Shown: positions 25,463 to 34,357 of the stretch, in pieces
Position numbering within the stretch: position 1 is the first letter of the stretch
Layout of the letters: each line of letters opens with the position of its first letter
Source of the DNA: Flavobacterium sp. J49
GTDB lineage: Bacteria > Bacteroidota > Bacteroidia > Flavobacteriales > Flavobacteriaceae
Length of the DNA: 64,000 nt
Direction: 5' to 3'
Assembly: GCF_011742145.1 (NCBI RefSeq)
Contig: NZ_JAAQQU010000104.1
Location: forward strand, 763,938 to 827,937
Position numbers and translations under genes: made by a program
Notes under the pieces: generated by a model
The model's database searches: none
The model's input: only the letters and a program-made list of their open reading frames with translations
What the model was told of the DNA's origin: nothing

Positions 25463-25476
25463 CGAAAACGTTTTCG
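25463..25476. promoter_or_regulatory. Perfect LacI-type operator between divergent arms
   Basis: CGAAAACGTTTTCG is a perfect 14-bp palindrome with the central CG typical of LacI-family operators. Its centre is about 105-115 bp from both the regulator start and the susC start, and about 70 bp upstream of each candidate -7 box. Confidence 0.8.
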
Positions 25477-25539
25477 GTGCAGATTTAACAAGCGTTTATT
25501 CCATCAATTGAAATTTTTACATAAATTTAACATTCGAAG

Positions 25540-25547
25540 TATATTTA
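25540..25547 (+). promoter_or_regulatory. Candidate -7 box of susC
   Basis: TATATTTA lies 37 bp before the susC start. No TTG is present at the expected -33 distance, which may mean the promoter depends on an activator. Confidence 0.4.
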
Positions 25548-25584
25548 CAAGCACAAAATTAAATTTTTAACCTAAACAAAACGT

Positions 25585-28500
25585 ATGAAAACAATTTACA
25601 AAAAGTTGTTATTTTTATTCCTGCTACTGCCTTTTAGCGCTCTTGCACAGAGCACTTTAAGCGGAGTTGTTGTTGACAGCAAATCAAGCCAACCATTGCC
25701 GGGAGTAAATGTAATTGTTCAAGGTGCGAACAACAGCACCACAACAGATTTTGACGGGAAATTCCAGTTAGGAGGCCTAAAAAACGGAGACAAATTAGTC
25801 TTTTCGTTTATTGGTTATGACTCTAAAACGGTTACTTTTTCAGGTCAAAAAACTGTTAACATCAGCTTAGATGAAAGCGCAAACCAGCTACAAGAAGTTG
25901 TGGTACAAGTAGGGTATGGAACCGTTAAGAAAAAAGATGCAACGGGATCGGTAACTACTGTAACTGCAAAGGATTTCAATAAGGGTGCGATTGTATCTGC
26001 AGACCAGTTGTTGACTGGTAAAGTTGCGGGTGTTAGAATTACCACTAATGGTGGTCAGCCTGATTCTGCACCTAATATTAGAATTAGAGGAGGTGCTTCG
26101 TTAAGTGCAAGTAACAATCCTTTAATTGTAATTGACGGAATTCCGATTGACAGTAACAATCCGGCCGGAGTTAGCAATCCTTTTTCGCTTATTAACCCGA
26201 ATGATATTGAGAGTTTCACAGTGTTGAAAGATGCAAGTGCAACTGCAATTTACGGATCAAGAGCATCAAATGGTGTAATTATCATCACTACAAAAAAAGG
26301 AACTACGGGAGACATTAAATTTAATTACTCTGCTAATTTCACAGGTGGAAAAGTAGGGAAGAAAATCGAAATCATGGATGGGTCTACTTTTGTTAAGTTC
26401 ATTCAAGAATATCATCCTACCTTTACTAACTTGTTAGGGGTTGATGATCCCAACAGTACTTTGACGGATGATTTGTCTACTCCTGAAGTAGAAGGAAGAA
26501 TACTTTCTAATACTGATTGGCAAGATCAGATTTTCAGAAATTCATTTTCAACGGATCATGCCTTTAGTGCCAGAGCCAATATTTTTGGAGATGTGCCTTT
26601 CAGAGCTTCATTAGGATTCAATAAAACAGAAGGGTTAATCAAAACAAATGATTATCAAAGAACTACAATGTCGCTTAAGTTGACGCCAACTTATTTTAAA
26701 AAGCATTTAAAAGTTGACATTAATGCCAAAGGGATATCAAGCAAGAAAAATGCTGTAGATGAAGGAGGCGCTTTAGGTAGCGCAGTTTATATGGACCCTA
26801 CTAAACCGGTATATGATAATTCTCCTAACAACAGATTTGGCGGATATTATCAAAACACCCGATTAAACGGAGGACGTTATATATTAGATGGCGCTTGGAA
26901 TCCATTAGCCATATTAGAGCAAAGAGACAGACCGGAAAGAGTTTACAGATTTTTAGGAAACGTTGAGTTTGACTATAAATTTCACTTCTTGCCGGATTTA
27001 CATTTTGTAAATAATTTTGGTTTGGATGGTTCAAGAGCTGTTATTGAAGAAAAGTATTCTGATAATTCTATTGCTACTTATCGTTTTAATCAAGGAACGG
27101 ATCCTAATACAAACTATGTATTCAACCCGGGAAGAAATTATTACGAAGCCCAAAGAATTACCAATACTACATGGGATTCCTATTTCTTATATGCTAAAGA
27201 ATTAAAAGGACTGGTTAATAAGTTTGATTTACAAGGAGGTTACTCTTATCAAAACTTCAAAAATGACGGTCACAGAGAATTTTACCAATATAATAATGAT
27301 ACTGGTATAAGAGAATTAGTTGTAAATGTTAATAATCCTAATAACAGATACTTCAATGTTTTAAACTTACAGTCATATTTCGGTAGAACAAACATTGATT
27401 TTGCTAATAAATATTTACTTACCGTTTCATTCAGAGCTGACGGTTCATCTTTGTTTAGAGAAGACAAAAGATGGGGCTATTTCCCAGCCGCTGCTTTAGC
27501 ATGGAAACTTAAAGAAGAAAGTTTCTTGAAAAATGTAAGCTCAGTTAACGATGCTAAAATCAGAATTGGATACGGTAAAACCGGACAACAAAATATTACG
27601 GATGCGGTAGGTTTCTATCCTTCTACACCTTTGTTTGCTATAGGTAGTAATTCAAGTCAGTATCTTTCAGGAACTAATTTGTATTCAGCTATTGCCTTCA
27701 ACCCTGATTTAACATGGGAGAAAACAACCACATACAATTTAGGACTTGATTTTGATTTGTTTAAAAACAGTTTCTTATCAGGAAGTTTTGACATCTATAA
27801 AAGAGAAACAACTGATTTGCTTGCCAGAGTAGCTTTGCCACCGGGACAAGGACTTTCAGATTCATTTGTGAAAAATGTTGGTTCTACAGAAGGAAAAGGG
27901 TTTGAGTTGAATTTAAACATCAAACCATTCAAGACAGACAACGCAAGTATTGAAATTACTTCCAATTTAGCCTATAACTATACTGAAGTTACAGACTTAA
28001 ATGATGTTACTCAAATTACTGCTTTCGAGTCTGGGATTGGTACACAAACAGGAGTATATTTAGCGCGTCATGCGGTAGGATTTCAACCTTATTCTGCTTG
28101 GGTATTCCAACAATTATATTCAGCAGACGGTTCATTGATTCCTGGTGCTTTTGTGGATAGAAATGACGATGGAGTTATTACTAACGATGATAGATATTAC
28201 AAAGCCTTACGTCCGAATTGGACATTTGGATTCGGATTTAATTTCAACTACAAAAACTGGGATTTAAGTTCAAACTTCAGAGGTCAAATCGGTGGTCAAA
28301 CTTACAATCAGAGAAAAATGAGTTTAGGATGGGTTGATGCTGCATTACCGGTAAATACCAACAGTTTAACCAACGTGCTTGATTTTTACAGCAATGAAGC
28401 GGATGCTTCAATCCAAAACATTCAAGGTAACGTACCTTTATCAGATTACTACCTAGAAGATGCTACATTTTTACGTTGTGAAAATATTGTAATAGGGTAT

Positions 28501-28671
28501 AGATTTAACAAGTTCATTAAATCTTCATCATTAAGAGTGTATGGAGCTTTAAATAATCCTTTTATCATCACCAAATACAAAGGTCAAGATCCGGAGAATT
28601 TCAATTCTATTGATAACAATTTCTACCCTAGACCTAAAATGTACACATTTGGTCTGAGTTTAGATTTTTAA
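25585..28671 (+). CDS. SusC-like TonB-dependent outer-membrane transporter
   Basis: A 1028-residue SusC/RagA-type transporter. The signal peptide ends SALAQS (about residue 22). A carboxypeptidase-regulatory-like domain follows (about 24-100, LSGVVVDSKSSQPLPGVNV). The plug starts at VQVGYGTVKKKDATGSV and holds the SusC signature LKDASATAIYGSRASNGVI (about 213-231). The remaining 780 residues are the 22-strand barrel, ending in an aromatic-rich final strand (YTFGLSLDF). With the SusD-like protein it should import starch oligosaccharides using TonB energy. The susD-like gene begins 10 bp downstream. The operator at 25463-25476 and weak -7 box lie upstream. Confidence 0.95.
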   Translation: MKTIYKKLLFLFLLLPFSALAQSTLSGVVVDSKSSQPLPGVNVIVQGANNSTTTDFDGKFQLGGLKNGDKLVFSFIGYDSKTVTFSGQKTVNISLDESANQLQEVVVQVGYGTVKKKDATGSVTTVTAKDFNKGAIVSADQLLTGKVAGVRITTNGGQPDSAPNIRIRGGASLSASNNPLIVIDGIPIDSNNPAGVSNPFSLINPNDIESFTVLKDASATAIYGSRASNGVIIITTKKGTTGDIKFNYSANFTGGKVGKKIEIMDGSTFVKFIQEYHPTFTNLLGVDDPNSTLTDDLSTPEVEGRILSNTDWQDQIFRNSFSTDHAFSARANIFGDVPFRASLGFNKTEGLIKTNDYQRTTMSLKLTPTYFKKHLKVDINAKGISSKKNAVDEGGALGSAVYMDPTKPVYDNSPNNRFGGYYQNTRLNGGRYILDGAWNPLAILEQRDRPERVYRFLGNVEFDYKFHFLPDLHFVNNFGLDGSRAVIEEKYSDNSIATYRFNQGTDPNTNYVFNPGRNYYEAQRITNTTWDSYFLYAKELKGLVNKFDLQGGYSYQNFKNDGHREFYQYNNDTGIRELVVNVNNPNNRYFNVLNLQSYFGRTNIDFANKYLLTVSFRADGSSLFREDKRWGYFPAAALAWKLKEESFLKNVSSVNDAKIRIGYGKTGQQNITDAVGFYPSTPLFAIGSNSSQYLSGTNLYSAIAFNPDLTWEKTTTYNLGLDFDLFKNSFLSGSFDIYKRETTDLLARVALPPGQGLSDSFVKNVGSTEGKGFELNLNIKPFKTDNASIEITSNLAYNYTEVTDLNDVTQITAFESGIGTQTGVYLARHAVGFQPYSAWVFQQLYSADGSLIPGAFVDRNDDGVITNDDRYYKALRPNWTFGFGFNFNYKNWDLSSNFRGQIGGQTYNQRKMSLGWVDAALPVNTNSLTNVLDFYSNEADASIQNIQGNVPLSDYYLEDATFLRCENIVIGYRFNKFIKSSSLRVYGALNNPFIITKYKGQDPENFNSIDNNFYPRPKMYTFGLSLDF

Positions 28672-28681
28672 TTAAAAAACT

Positions 28682-30241
28682 ATGAAAAAAATGAAAAAAT
28701 TAAAATTGTTTAGCATTTGTATTTTGTTCTTTGGGACATTGTCATGTACCGATGATTTAAATACAGAACCTTTGGTAGAATTGTCGCTTCAACAATTGTT
28801 GCAAGAAGATCCCAATGCTATCACAGGTATTATGTCAAAACTGTATGGTTCGTTTGCCCTTTCCGGTGCTAATGGTCCCGGAAGTTCAGACATCAGTGAT
28901 GACGCGGGGGAATCTCCTTTCTTAAGGGGAATTATCAATCTTCAGGAGTTTACTGCAGATGGTATGAAAAACCGATGGGGAGACGATGGATTAGACCAGT
29001 TAACCACTACTTCTAATTGGGATGCCAATAACAAGTTTTTCAGATATTTATACAACAGAGCTTTCTACACTATTCCACAATGTAATAATTTATTGGCGGT
29101 ATTGTCTAGTGTTGATGTTCCTAACGAAGAAGCAGTTGTAAGTGAAGTTAGATTCTTAAGAAGTTTAGCTTATTTTTATTTAATTGACTGTTTTGGTAAA
29201 GGCGTTTTATTAACTGAAGATAACTTAGGTAGTGCAACACCGTTACCTCAATCATCAAGACAAGAGCTGTTTAATTTTGTTGAATCTGAATTATTGGCTA
29301 TTGAAAATACTTTACCGGATACCAATCAGTATGGTAGAGCCAATAAAGCAGTTGGCAGAATGTTACTGTCAAAATTGTATATCAATGCAGAAGTTTACAC
29401 GGGTACTCCTAGATACACAGAAGCACTTACCTTCATTTCTAAAGTGATTACTGAAGGAGGTTATAGTTTGGATCCAAATTTTGAACACATTTTTTCTGGA
29501 GACAACCATACATCACCCGAAATCATTTATCCTTTAATTGCTGATGCTTTGGTTAGCCAAAGTTATGGTAATACTACCTATTTGGTAAATGGAAGTTTGA
29601 ACTCTGCTACAATGACTTTGTCAGATTATGGTGCAACCGAAGGATGGGGCGGACACAGAGCTTCTAAAGCATGGTATGGTTTATTTGGCGCTAATGCCGG
29701 TGAATTAGCTTCTTCACCTGACCAAAGAGCGCATTTGTTTTGGACATCTGGCCATACTTATGAAATGACCGATTACAGAGAATGGGAGAATGGTTATCCT
29801 TCGACCAAATTTAGAAACTCTAATTTCTTCTCAAGTTCTTCACCAACGTCTTTTTCAAGTACCGATTTTCCTTTATACAGATTAGCAGATGCTTATTTAA
29901 TGTATGCAGAATGTGTAGTAAGAGGTGCAGGTGGCGGTTCAGTTTCTCAAGCTGTGAATTATGTAAATCTAGTAAGAGCTAGAGCAGGTGCTAATGCAAT
30001 TTCAGCCGGAGATTTGACCTTAGATTTTATTTTAGATGAAAGAGGAAGAGAATTGATGTTTGAAGGACACAGAAGAACGGATCTTATCCGTTTTGACAAA
30101 TTTGCAGGCGGTAGTTATTTGTGGCCATGGAAAGGAAACACCTTAAATGGTGCTTCGATTTCAACCAACTATAAACTTTTCCCTATTCCTCAACAAGCTC
30201 TTGAAGCCAATCCTAATTTAACTCAGAACCCAGGTTACTAA
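28682..30241 (+). CDS. SusD-like starch-binding lipoprotein
   Basis: A 519-residue SusD/RagB family lipoprotein that caps the SusC-like barrel and binds glycan at the cell surface. The lipobox is FFGTLSC with Cys22, followed by TDDLNTEP, a usual SusD beginning. TPR-like helices include the SEVRFLRSLAYFYLIDCFG motif and the C-terminal ILDERGRELMFEGHRRTDLIRF signature, which is highly characteristic. The closing FPIPQQALEANPNLTQNPGY segment is also typical. The second Met (residue 4) is an equally acceptable start. It sits 10 bp after susC and 20 bp before susE. Starch specificity comes from the neighbours, not from the protein alone. Confidence 0.95.
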   Translation: MKKMKKLKLFSICILFFGTLSCTDDLNTEPLVELSLQQLLQEDPNAITGIMSKLYGSFALSGANGPGSSDISDDAGESPFLRGIINLQEFTADGMKNRWGDDGLDQLTTTSNWDANNKFFRYLYNRAFYTIPQCNNLLAVLSSVDVPNEEAVVSEVRFLRSLAYFYLIDCFGKGVLLTEDNLGSATPLPQSSRQELFNFVESELLAIENTLPDTNQYGRANKAVGRMLLSKLYINAEVYTGTPRYTEALTFISKVITEGGYSLDPNFEHIFSGDNHTSPEIIYPLIADALVSQSYGNTTYLVNGSLNSATMTLSDYGATEGWGGHRASKAWYGLFGANAGELASSPDQRAHLFWTSGHTYEMTDYREWENGYPSTKFRNSNFFSSSSPTSFSSTDFPLYRLADAYLMYAECVVRGAGGGSVSQAVNYVNLVRARAGANAISAGDLTLDFILDERGRELMFEGHRRTDLIRFDKFAGGSYLWPWKGNTLNGASISTNYKLFPIPQQALEANPNLTQNPGY

Positions 30242-30261
30242 TTAAAAAAATATACTTAAAA

Positions 30262-31311
30262 ATGAAAAAAATATTAAAAATATCTAGTTTAGCTTTCTTG
30301 TTAATAGCAGGAGTTGCTTGTGAAAATGATGATCAAACAATAGCTCAGGCTGTAGGCGATCCTGAATTAATTGCTCCTGCTTCCGGAACAGAATATGAAT
30401 TGTCTCCGGCTAACGAAACCAATGAAGCTACAACCTTAATTTGGAATCATGCAGATTATGATGTTCAAACGGAAGTAAATTATGAGGTTCAAGTGGCATT
30501 AGCCGGAACCGATTTTGCAACAGTGATCTCTGGTGGAACAACTACAAACAGATTTTTTACTTGGTCAGTAGCAGCTTTAAATCAAGTGGCTTTAGATGCA
30601 GGTTTAACTCCATACACTCCCGGAGATTTAGATGTTAGAATAAGAGGAACTTTAGGCGCTAATGCTGAAATGGAAAGTTTTTCAAATGTTATTACTTTGA
30701 CAGTAACAACCTATACTACTGAGTTGCCAAAATTAGCAGTTCCTGGAAACCACCAAGGTTGGAATCCACCAACAGCTCCAAGAATAGCTTCTTCAGGATT
30801 TAATCAAACAGATTATGAAGGATATATGTGGTTAGACGGAGGATTCAAATTTGTTGGGCCTAATGTAGCAGGAGCCTTTGCCTGGGGTAATACTGATTGG
30901 GGTGATGATGGTTCTTTCTCAGGAGTTCTTGCAGAATCAGGAGAGTCAGACATTGTAGCTACACCTGGTTATTACAGAGTTAATGCCAATACAACAACAT
31001 TGCTTTACACTGTTGTTCCAACAAATTGGGGAATTGTAGGTGCTGCAACTCCAGGAGGTTGGGATAATAGTACTGCATTAACTTACAATGCTACTACCAA
31101 AAAATGGGAAGGAACAGTAGTTATGACAGCCGGAGGTTATAAATTCAGAGCCAACAATGCTTGGGACATTAATTTAGGAGCAGATTCAGATTTAGATGGT
31201 TCAATGAACTATGGTGGACCGGATTTATCAGTTGATACTGCTGGGACCTATAATGTTGTTTTAGATTTAAGCAATCCAAGACAATATACTTATTCAGTGA
31301 CACTTCAATAA
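30262..31311 (+). CDS. SusE/SusF-like surface starch-binding lipoprotein
   Basis: A 349-residue lipoprotein (lipobox LIAGVAC, Cys20) with the SusE layout. An N-terminal Ig-like domain (about 35-150, PELIAPASGTEYELSP) is followed by two beta-sandwich starch-binding modules. The second is clear: NWGIVGAATPGGWDNSTALTY at its start and YKFRANNAWDINLG near its end, with the Trp residues expected in a glucan-binding platform. It should hold starch at the surface next to SusCD. It is the last gene before the terminator hairpin at 31331-31360, which separates susCDE from the secreted amylase. Confidence 0.9.
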   Translation: MKKILKISSLAFLLIAGVACENDDQTIAQAVGDPELIAPASGTEYELSPANETNEATTLIWNHADYDVQTEVNYEVQVALAGTDFATVISGGTTTNRFFTWSVAALNQVALDAGLTPYTPGDLDVRIRGTLGANAEMESFSNVITLTVTTYTTELPKLAVPGNHQGWNPPTAPRIASSGFNQTDYEGYMWLDGGFKFVGPNVAGAFAWGNTDWGDDGSFSGVLAESGESDIVATPGYYRVNANTTTLLYTVVPTNWGIVGAATPGGWDNSTALTYNATTKKWEGTVVMTAGGYKFRANNAWDINLGADSDLDGSMNYGGPDLSVDTAGTYNVVLDLSNPRQYTYSVTLQ

Positions 31312-31330
31312 GTAAATTAAGAATAACTAA

Positions 31331-31360
31331 AAAAGGGTTTCTTTTGGAAACCCTTTTTTT
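31331..31360 (+). terminator. Terminator between susE and the secreted amylase
   Basis: An 11-bp perfect stem AAAAGGGTTTC/GAAACCCTTTT with a 5-base loop and T-tail. It ends 13 bp before the amylase start codon and leaves little room for a new promoter, so partial read-through is probably how the amylase is expressed. Confidence 0.8.
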
Positions 31361-31372
31361 AAATTTTAAGCT

Positions 31373-34237
31373 ATGAAAAATTTTATTTTATTTCTGTTTG
31401 CAGCCCTTTTAGGAAATTCAGCTTTCGCTCAAGTTTCTTGGCAAGGCGGTTCCAATCCTGATGCTACAGCAGCAGCTACCATACTGTTTGATAAATCAGG
31501 TACAGGGTTAGCCACTTACACAGGGACAATATACGCTCATACAGGGTTAACGGTAAACGGAACCCCTTGGCAAAACGTAAAAGGTTCTTGGGGTAACAAT
31601 ACCACACAACCGGCGCTGACTTTAGTTTCGGGAAATATATATAAATTAGACTTAACACCAACAATACTTCAGTATTACAATGTGACGTCCGGTTCGGTGA
31701 CCAAAGTTAATATGGTTTTCAGAAATGCAGCCGGTAATGCACAAACAGTTGATTTGACTTTAGATGTAGGTGCTTTTCAGGCGGCATTAGTAACACCGGT
31801 TGAAAACAGTAATACCATTATTAATAGCGGTCAAAGTTTGACAGTAACTGCCAATAATACAAACGGTCCGGCTAATTATAACTTGTTGGCCAATGGTGTT
31901 AGTATTAACACTTTCTCAGGAACAAGTTATAATTATACCGATGCCAATATTACAGTTAATAAGACTTATGAACTACAAATTACACAAGGCGCTACTTTTT
32001 TCTCAAAAACTTTTGGAGTTATTGTAAATGCCGGAACAGTCAATGAAACAATGGCATCCGGTCTCGAAGACGGGATCAATTACAATCCATCCGATGTGAC
32101 CAGAGCAACGGTTGTATTAGACGCACCGGGAAAAGATTTTGTTTACCTCGCCGGAAGTTTTAACAACTGGCAACCGGGAACCAATTATTTGATGAAAAAA
32201 GACCCGGGAACAGGAAAGTTTTGGTTAGAATTAACCGGATTGACCTCGGGACAACAATATACCTATCAGTATTGGGTAGTAGATTCTACACCAACGACCA
32301 ATTCACCCGCAGTTGTAAAAACAGCGGACCCTTATTCAACCTTAGTACTGTCACCTTTTGACGACCCATACATCCCAGCCGCTTCTTACCCTAATTTACC
32401 GGCATTCCCTGCCGGGCAAACAAGAGAAGTTACCGTTTTGCAAACCGGTCAAACGCCCTACAACTGGAGCTCGGCAACAACCAATTTCGTTAAACCTAAA
32501 AAAGAAGATTTAGTAGTTTATGAAGTTTTAGTCAGAGATTTTGATGCCGATAGAAATTACCAAGATTTAATTGATAAAATTGACTATTTTAAAAATTTAA
32601 AAGTTAATGCAATCCAATTGATGCCGGTAATGGAATTTGAAGGAAATGAAAGCTGGGGCTATAACACTTCTTTTCATATGGCTTTGGATAAATTCTACGG
32701 TAACGCAGCTAAGTTTAAAGAGTTTGTCGATTTGTGCCACCAAAACGGAATAGCAGTTATTCTAGACCTTGCATTAAATCACGCTTTCGGAAGAAATCCA
32801 ATGGTCAGAATGTGGATGAAAGATCCTGATGGGGACGGCTGGGGTGATCCTGCTGCCGATAACCCTTATTTTAATGAGTTTGCCAAACATAGTTATAGTG
32901 TCGGGTCCGATTTCAATCACTCTTCTGCAAGAACCAAATACTATACTAAAAGAGTCATCAAGCAATGGATACAAGAATTCAAAATTGATGGTTTCCGCTG
33001 GGATTTAACCAAAGGATTTACCCAAAACTGTTCCGGAGGAGATGACACTTGTACCAATGCTTACCAAGCTGACCGTGTTGCCGTTCTCAAAGAATATGCC
33101 GATTACTCTTGGTTATTAGACCCAACACATTACGTTATCTTCGAACATTTGGGTGGTGATAGCGAAGAACAACAATGGGCCAATTACCGTCTTGGAGAAA
33201 CTCCAAGTAAAGGAATCATGATGTGGGGAGAATTACACGAAGCCTACAAACAACTTACTATGGGATTCTCAACCAATGCTGATATTAGCAGAATGGGTCA
33301 CGTGAGCAGAGGATTTACCGGCAAACGTTTGTTAGGTTACCCTGAAAGTCATGACAAAGACCGATTGGTTTATGAAGCTGTTACTTACGGAAATGGAGGA
33401 GGAACAGCACCACCACTGAACAATTTAAATAATGCCGTTGCAAGAATGTCGGCTATTGGCGCGTTATCTATCCTAGTTCCGGGGCCAAAAATGATTTGGC
33501 ACTTCGCTGAATTAGGAATGAACAATTCCATTTACACTTGTGAAAATGGAACTGTAAATTCAGAGAACGATGTCACAACAGGAGATTGTAAATTAGCCAC
33601 AAAACCACAACCACAATGGGTCAACAACTGGTTAACCATGACTACACCCAACAGACAGCAAGTGTACAACGATTGGAAAAGATTAATCCAAATGAAAATC
33701 GAAGAGCAAGTGTTTGAAGGAGATTATGCCATTAGCCCAGACGGAAATAATATCAGACAGAGAATTTATGTCTATGACAATTCACTACCTTCAACACAAT
33801 TGAAAAATGTGGTTATTATTGCCAATATGTCTGTGGCAAGTCAAAATATTAATCCTAGTTTCCCATACACCGGAAATTGGTACAATTTGATGGATAATAC
33901 CCCTTACAATGTAACCAGCACCACCGCAACAATTACATTGCCTCCGGGAGGTTTCAGAGTCTATGGTAATCAGCCTGTAGCTTTATCAACTAATGATTTT
34001 GACATTGTGAACCAAGTGAGTTTGTATCCAAATCCAACTTCAGGAAGTTTCAGCATCAAAGGACAAGTGGCCAAAGTGGAAGTGTATTCTATCACCGGAC
34101 AAAGAGTTAAATCCTTTGAAAATATTTCATCAGAAGCCGATCAATTCGACATCAGTGAATTGAACAGCGGTGTATATTTAGTCAAAGCTTTTGACCTAAA
34201 TAACCATTCTACAACGATGAAATTAATCAAACAATAA
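31373..34237 (+). CDS. T9SS-secreted alpha-amylase (GH13)
   Basis: A 954-residue multidomain amylase. The signal peptide ends NSAFAQ (residue 20). Two N-terminal beta domains follow, then a CBM48-like module (about 235-320, VYLAGSFNNWQPG). The GH13 barrel starts near residue 380 (VYEVLVRDF). Its motifs are DLALNH, GFRWDLTKGF with nucleophile Asp544, FEHLGG with Glu591 and YPESHDKDR with Asp661. The last 75 residues are a T9SS type A sorting domain (SLYPNPTSG ... GVYLVKA). It should be secreted or displayed outside the cell and make the first cuts in starch, in the place of the lipoprotein SusG. A hairpin precedes it, and another follows. Confidence 0.93.
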   Translation: MKNFILFLFAALLGNSAFAQVSWQGGSNPDATAAATILFDKSGTGLATYTGTIYAHTGLTVNGTPWQNVKGSWGNNTTQPALTLVSGNIYKLDLTPTILQYYNVTSGSVTKVNMVFRNAAGNAQTVDLTLDVGAFQAALVTPVENSNTIINSGQSLTVTANNTNGPANYNLLANGVSINTFSGTSYNYTDANITVNKTYELQITQGATFFSKTFGVIVNAGTVNETMASGLEDGINYNPSDVTRATVVLDAPGKDFVYLAGSFNNWQPGTNYLMKKDPGTGKFWLELTGLTSGQQYTYQYWVVDSTPTTNSPAVVKTADPYSTLVLSPFDDPYIPAASYPNLPAFPAGQTREVTVLQTGQTPYNWSSATTNFVKPKKEDLVVYEVLVRDFDADRNYQDLIDKIDYFKNLKVNAIQLMPVMEFEGNESWGYNTSFHMALDKFYGNAAKFKEFVDLCHQNGIAVILDLALNHAFGRNPMVRMWMKDPDGDGWGDPAADNPYFNEFAKHSYSVGSDFNHSSARTKYYTKRVIKQWIQEFKIDGFRWDLTKGFTQNCSGGDDTCTNAYQADRVAVLKEYADYSWLLDPTHYVIFEHLGGDSEEQQWANYRLGETPSKGIMMWGELHEAYKQLTMGFSTNADISRMGHVSRGFTGKRLLGYPESHDKDRLVYEAVTYGNGGGTAPPLNNLNNAVARMSAIGALSILVPGPKMIWHFAELGMNNSIYTCENGTVNSENDVTTGDCKLATKPQPQWVNNWLTMTTPNRQQVYNDWKRLIQMKIEEQVFEGDYAISPDGNNIRQRIYVYDNSLPSTQLKNVVIIANMSVASQNINPSFPYTGNWYNLMDNTPYNVTSTTATITLPPGGFRVYGNQPVALSTNDFDIVNQVSLYPNPTSGSFSIKGQVAKVEVYSITGQRVKSFENISSEADQFDISELNSGVYLVKAFDLNNHSTTMKLIKQ

Positions 34238-34268
34238 GGTTAGATTAGTTATATAATTATTTTGCAGG

Positions 34269-34302
34269 AGCCACGTTTTTTTTAAGCGTGGCTTTTGTTT
34301 TA
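34269..34302 (+). terminator. Terminator after the secreted amylase
   Basis: Stem AGCCACG/CGTGGCT with an 11-base T-rich loop and trailing TTTTGTTTT, 32 bp after the amylase stop. Confidence 0.75.
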
Positions 34303-34326
34303 TAAAAATTTTCCCCTTAAATTTTT

Positions 34327-34353
34327 TTGTCTCTGTGATGAATTGTATTTTTG
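34327..34353 (+). promoter_or_regulatory. Candidate promoter of the AsmA-like gene
   Basis: TTG (34327-34329), 16 bases, TATTTTTG (34346-34353). The -7 box matches fully but the ATG at 34358 is only 4 bases further, implying a leaderless or nearly leaderless mRNA if the box is real. Confidence 0.4.
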
Positions 34354-34357
34354 ACTC

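Noticed and set aside
25359..25463. Longer LacI-type regulator start
   Set aside because: The extra 35 residues lie across the gene's own promoter; the helix-turn-helix begins right after the Met at 25358.
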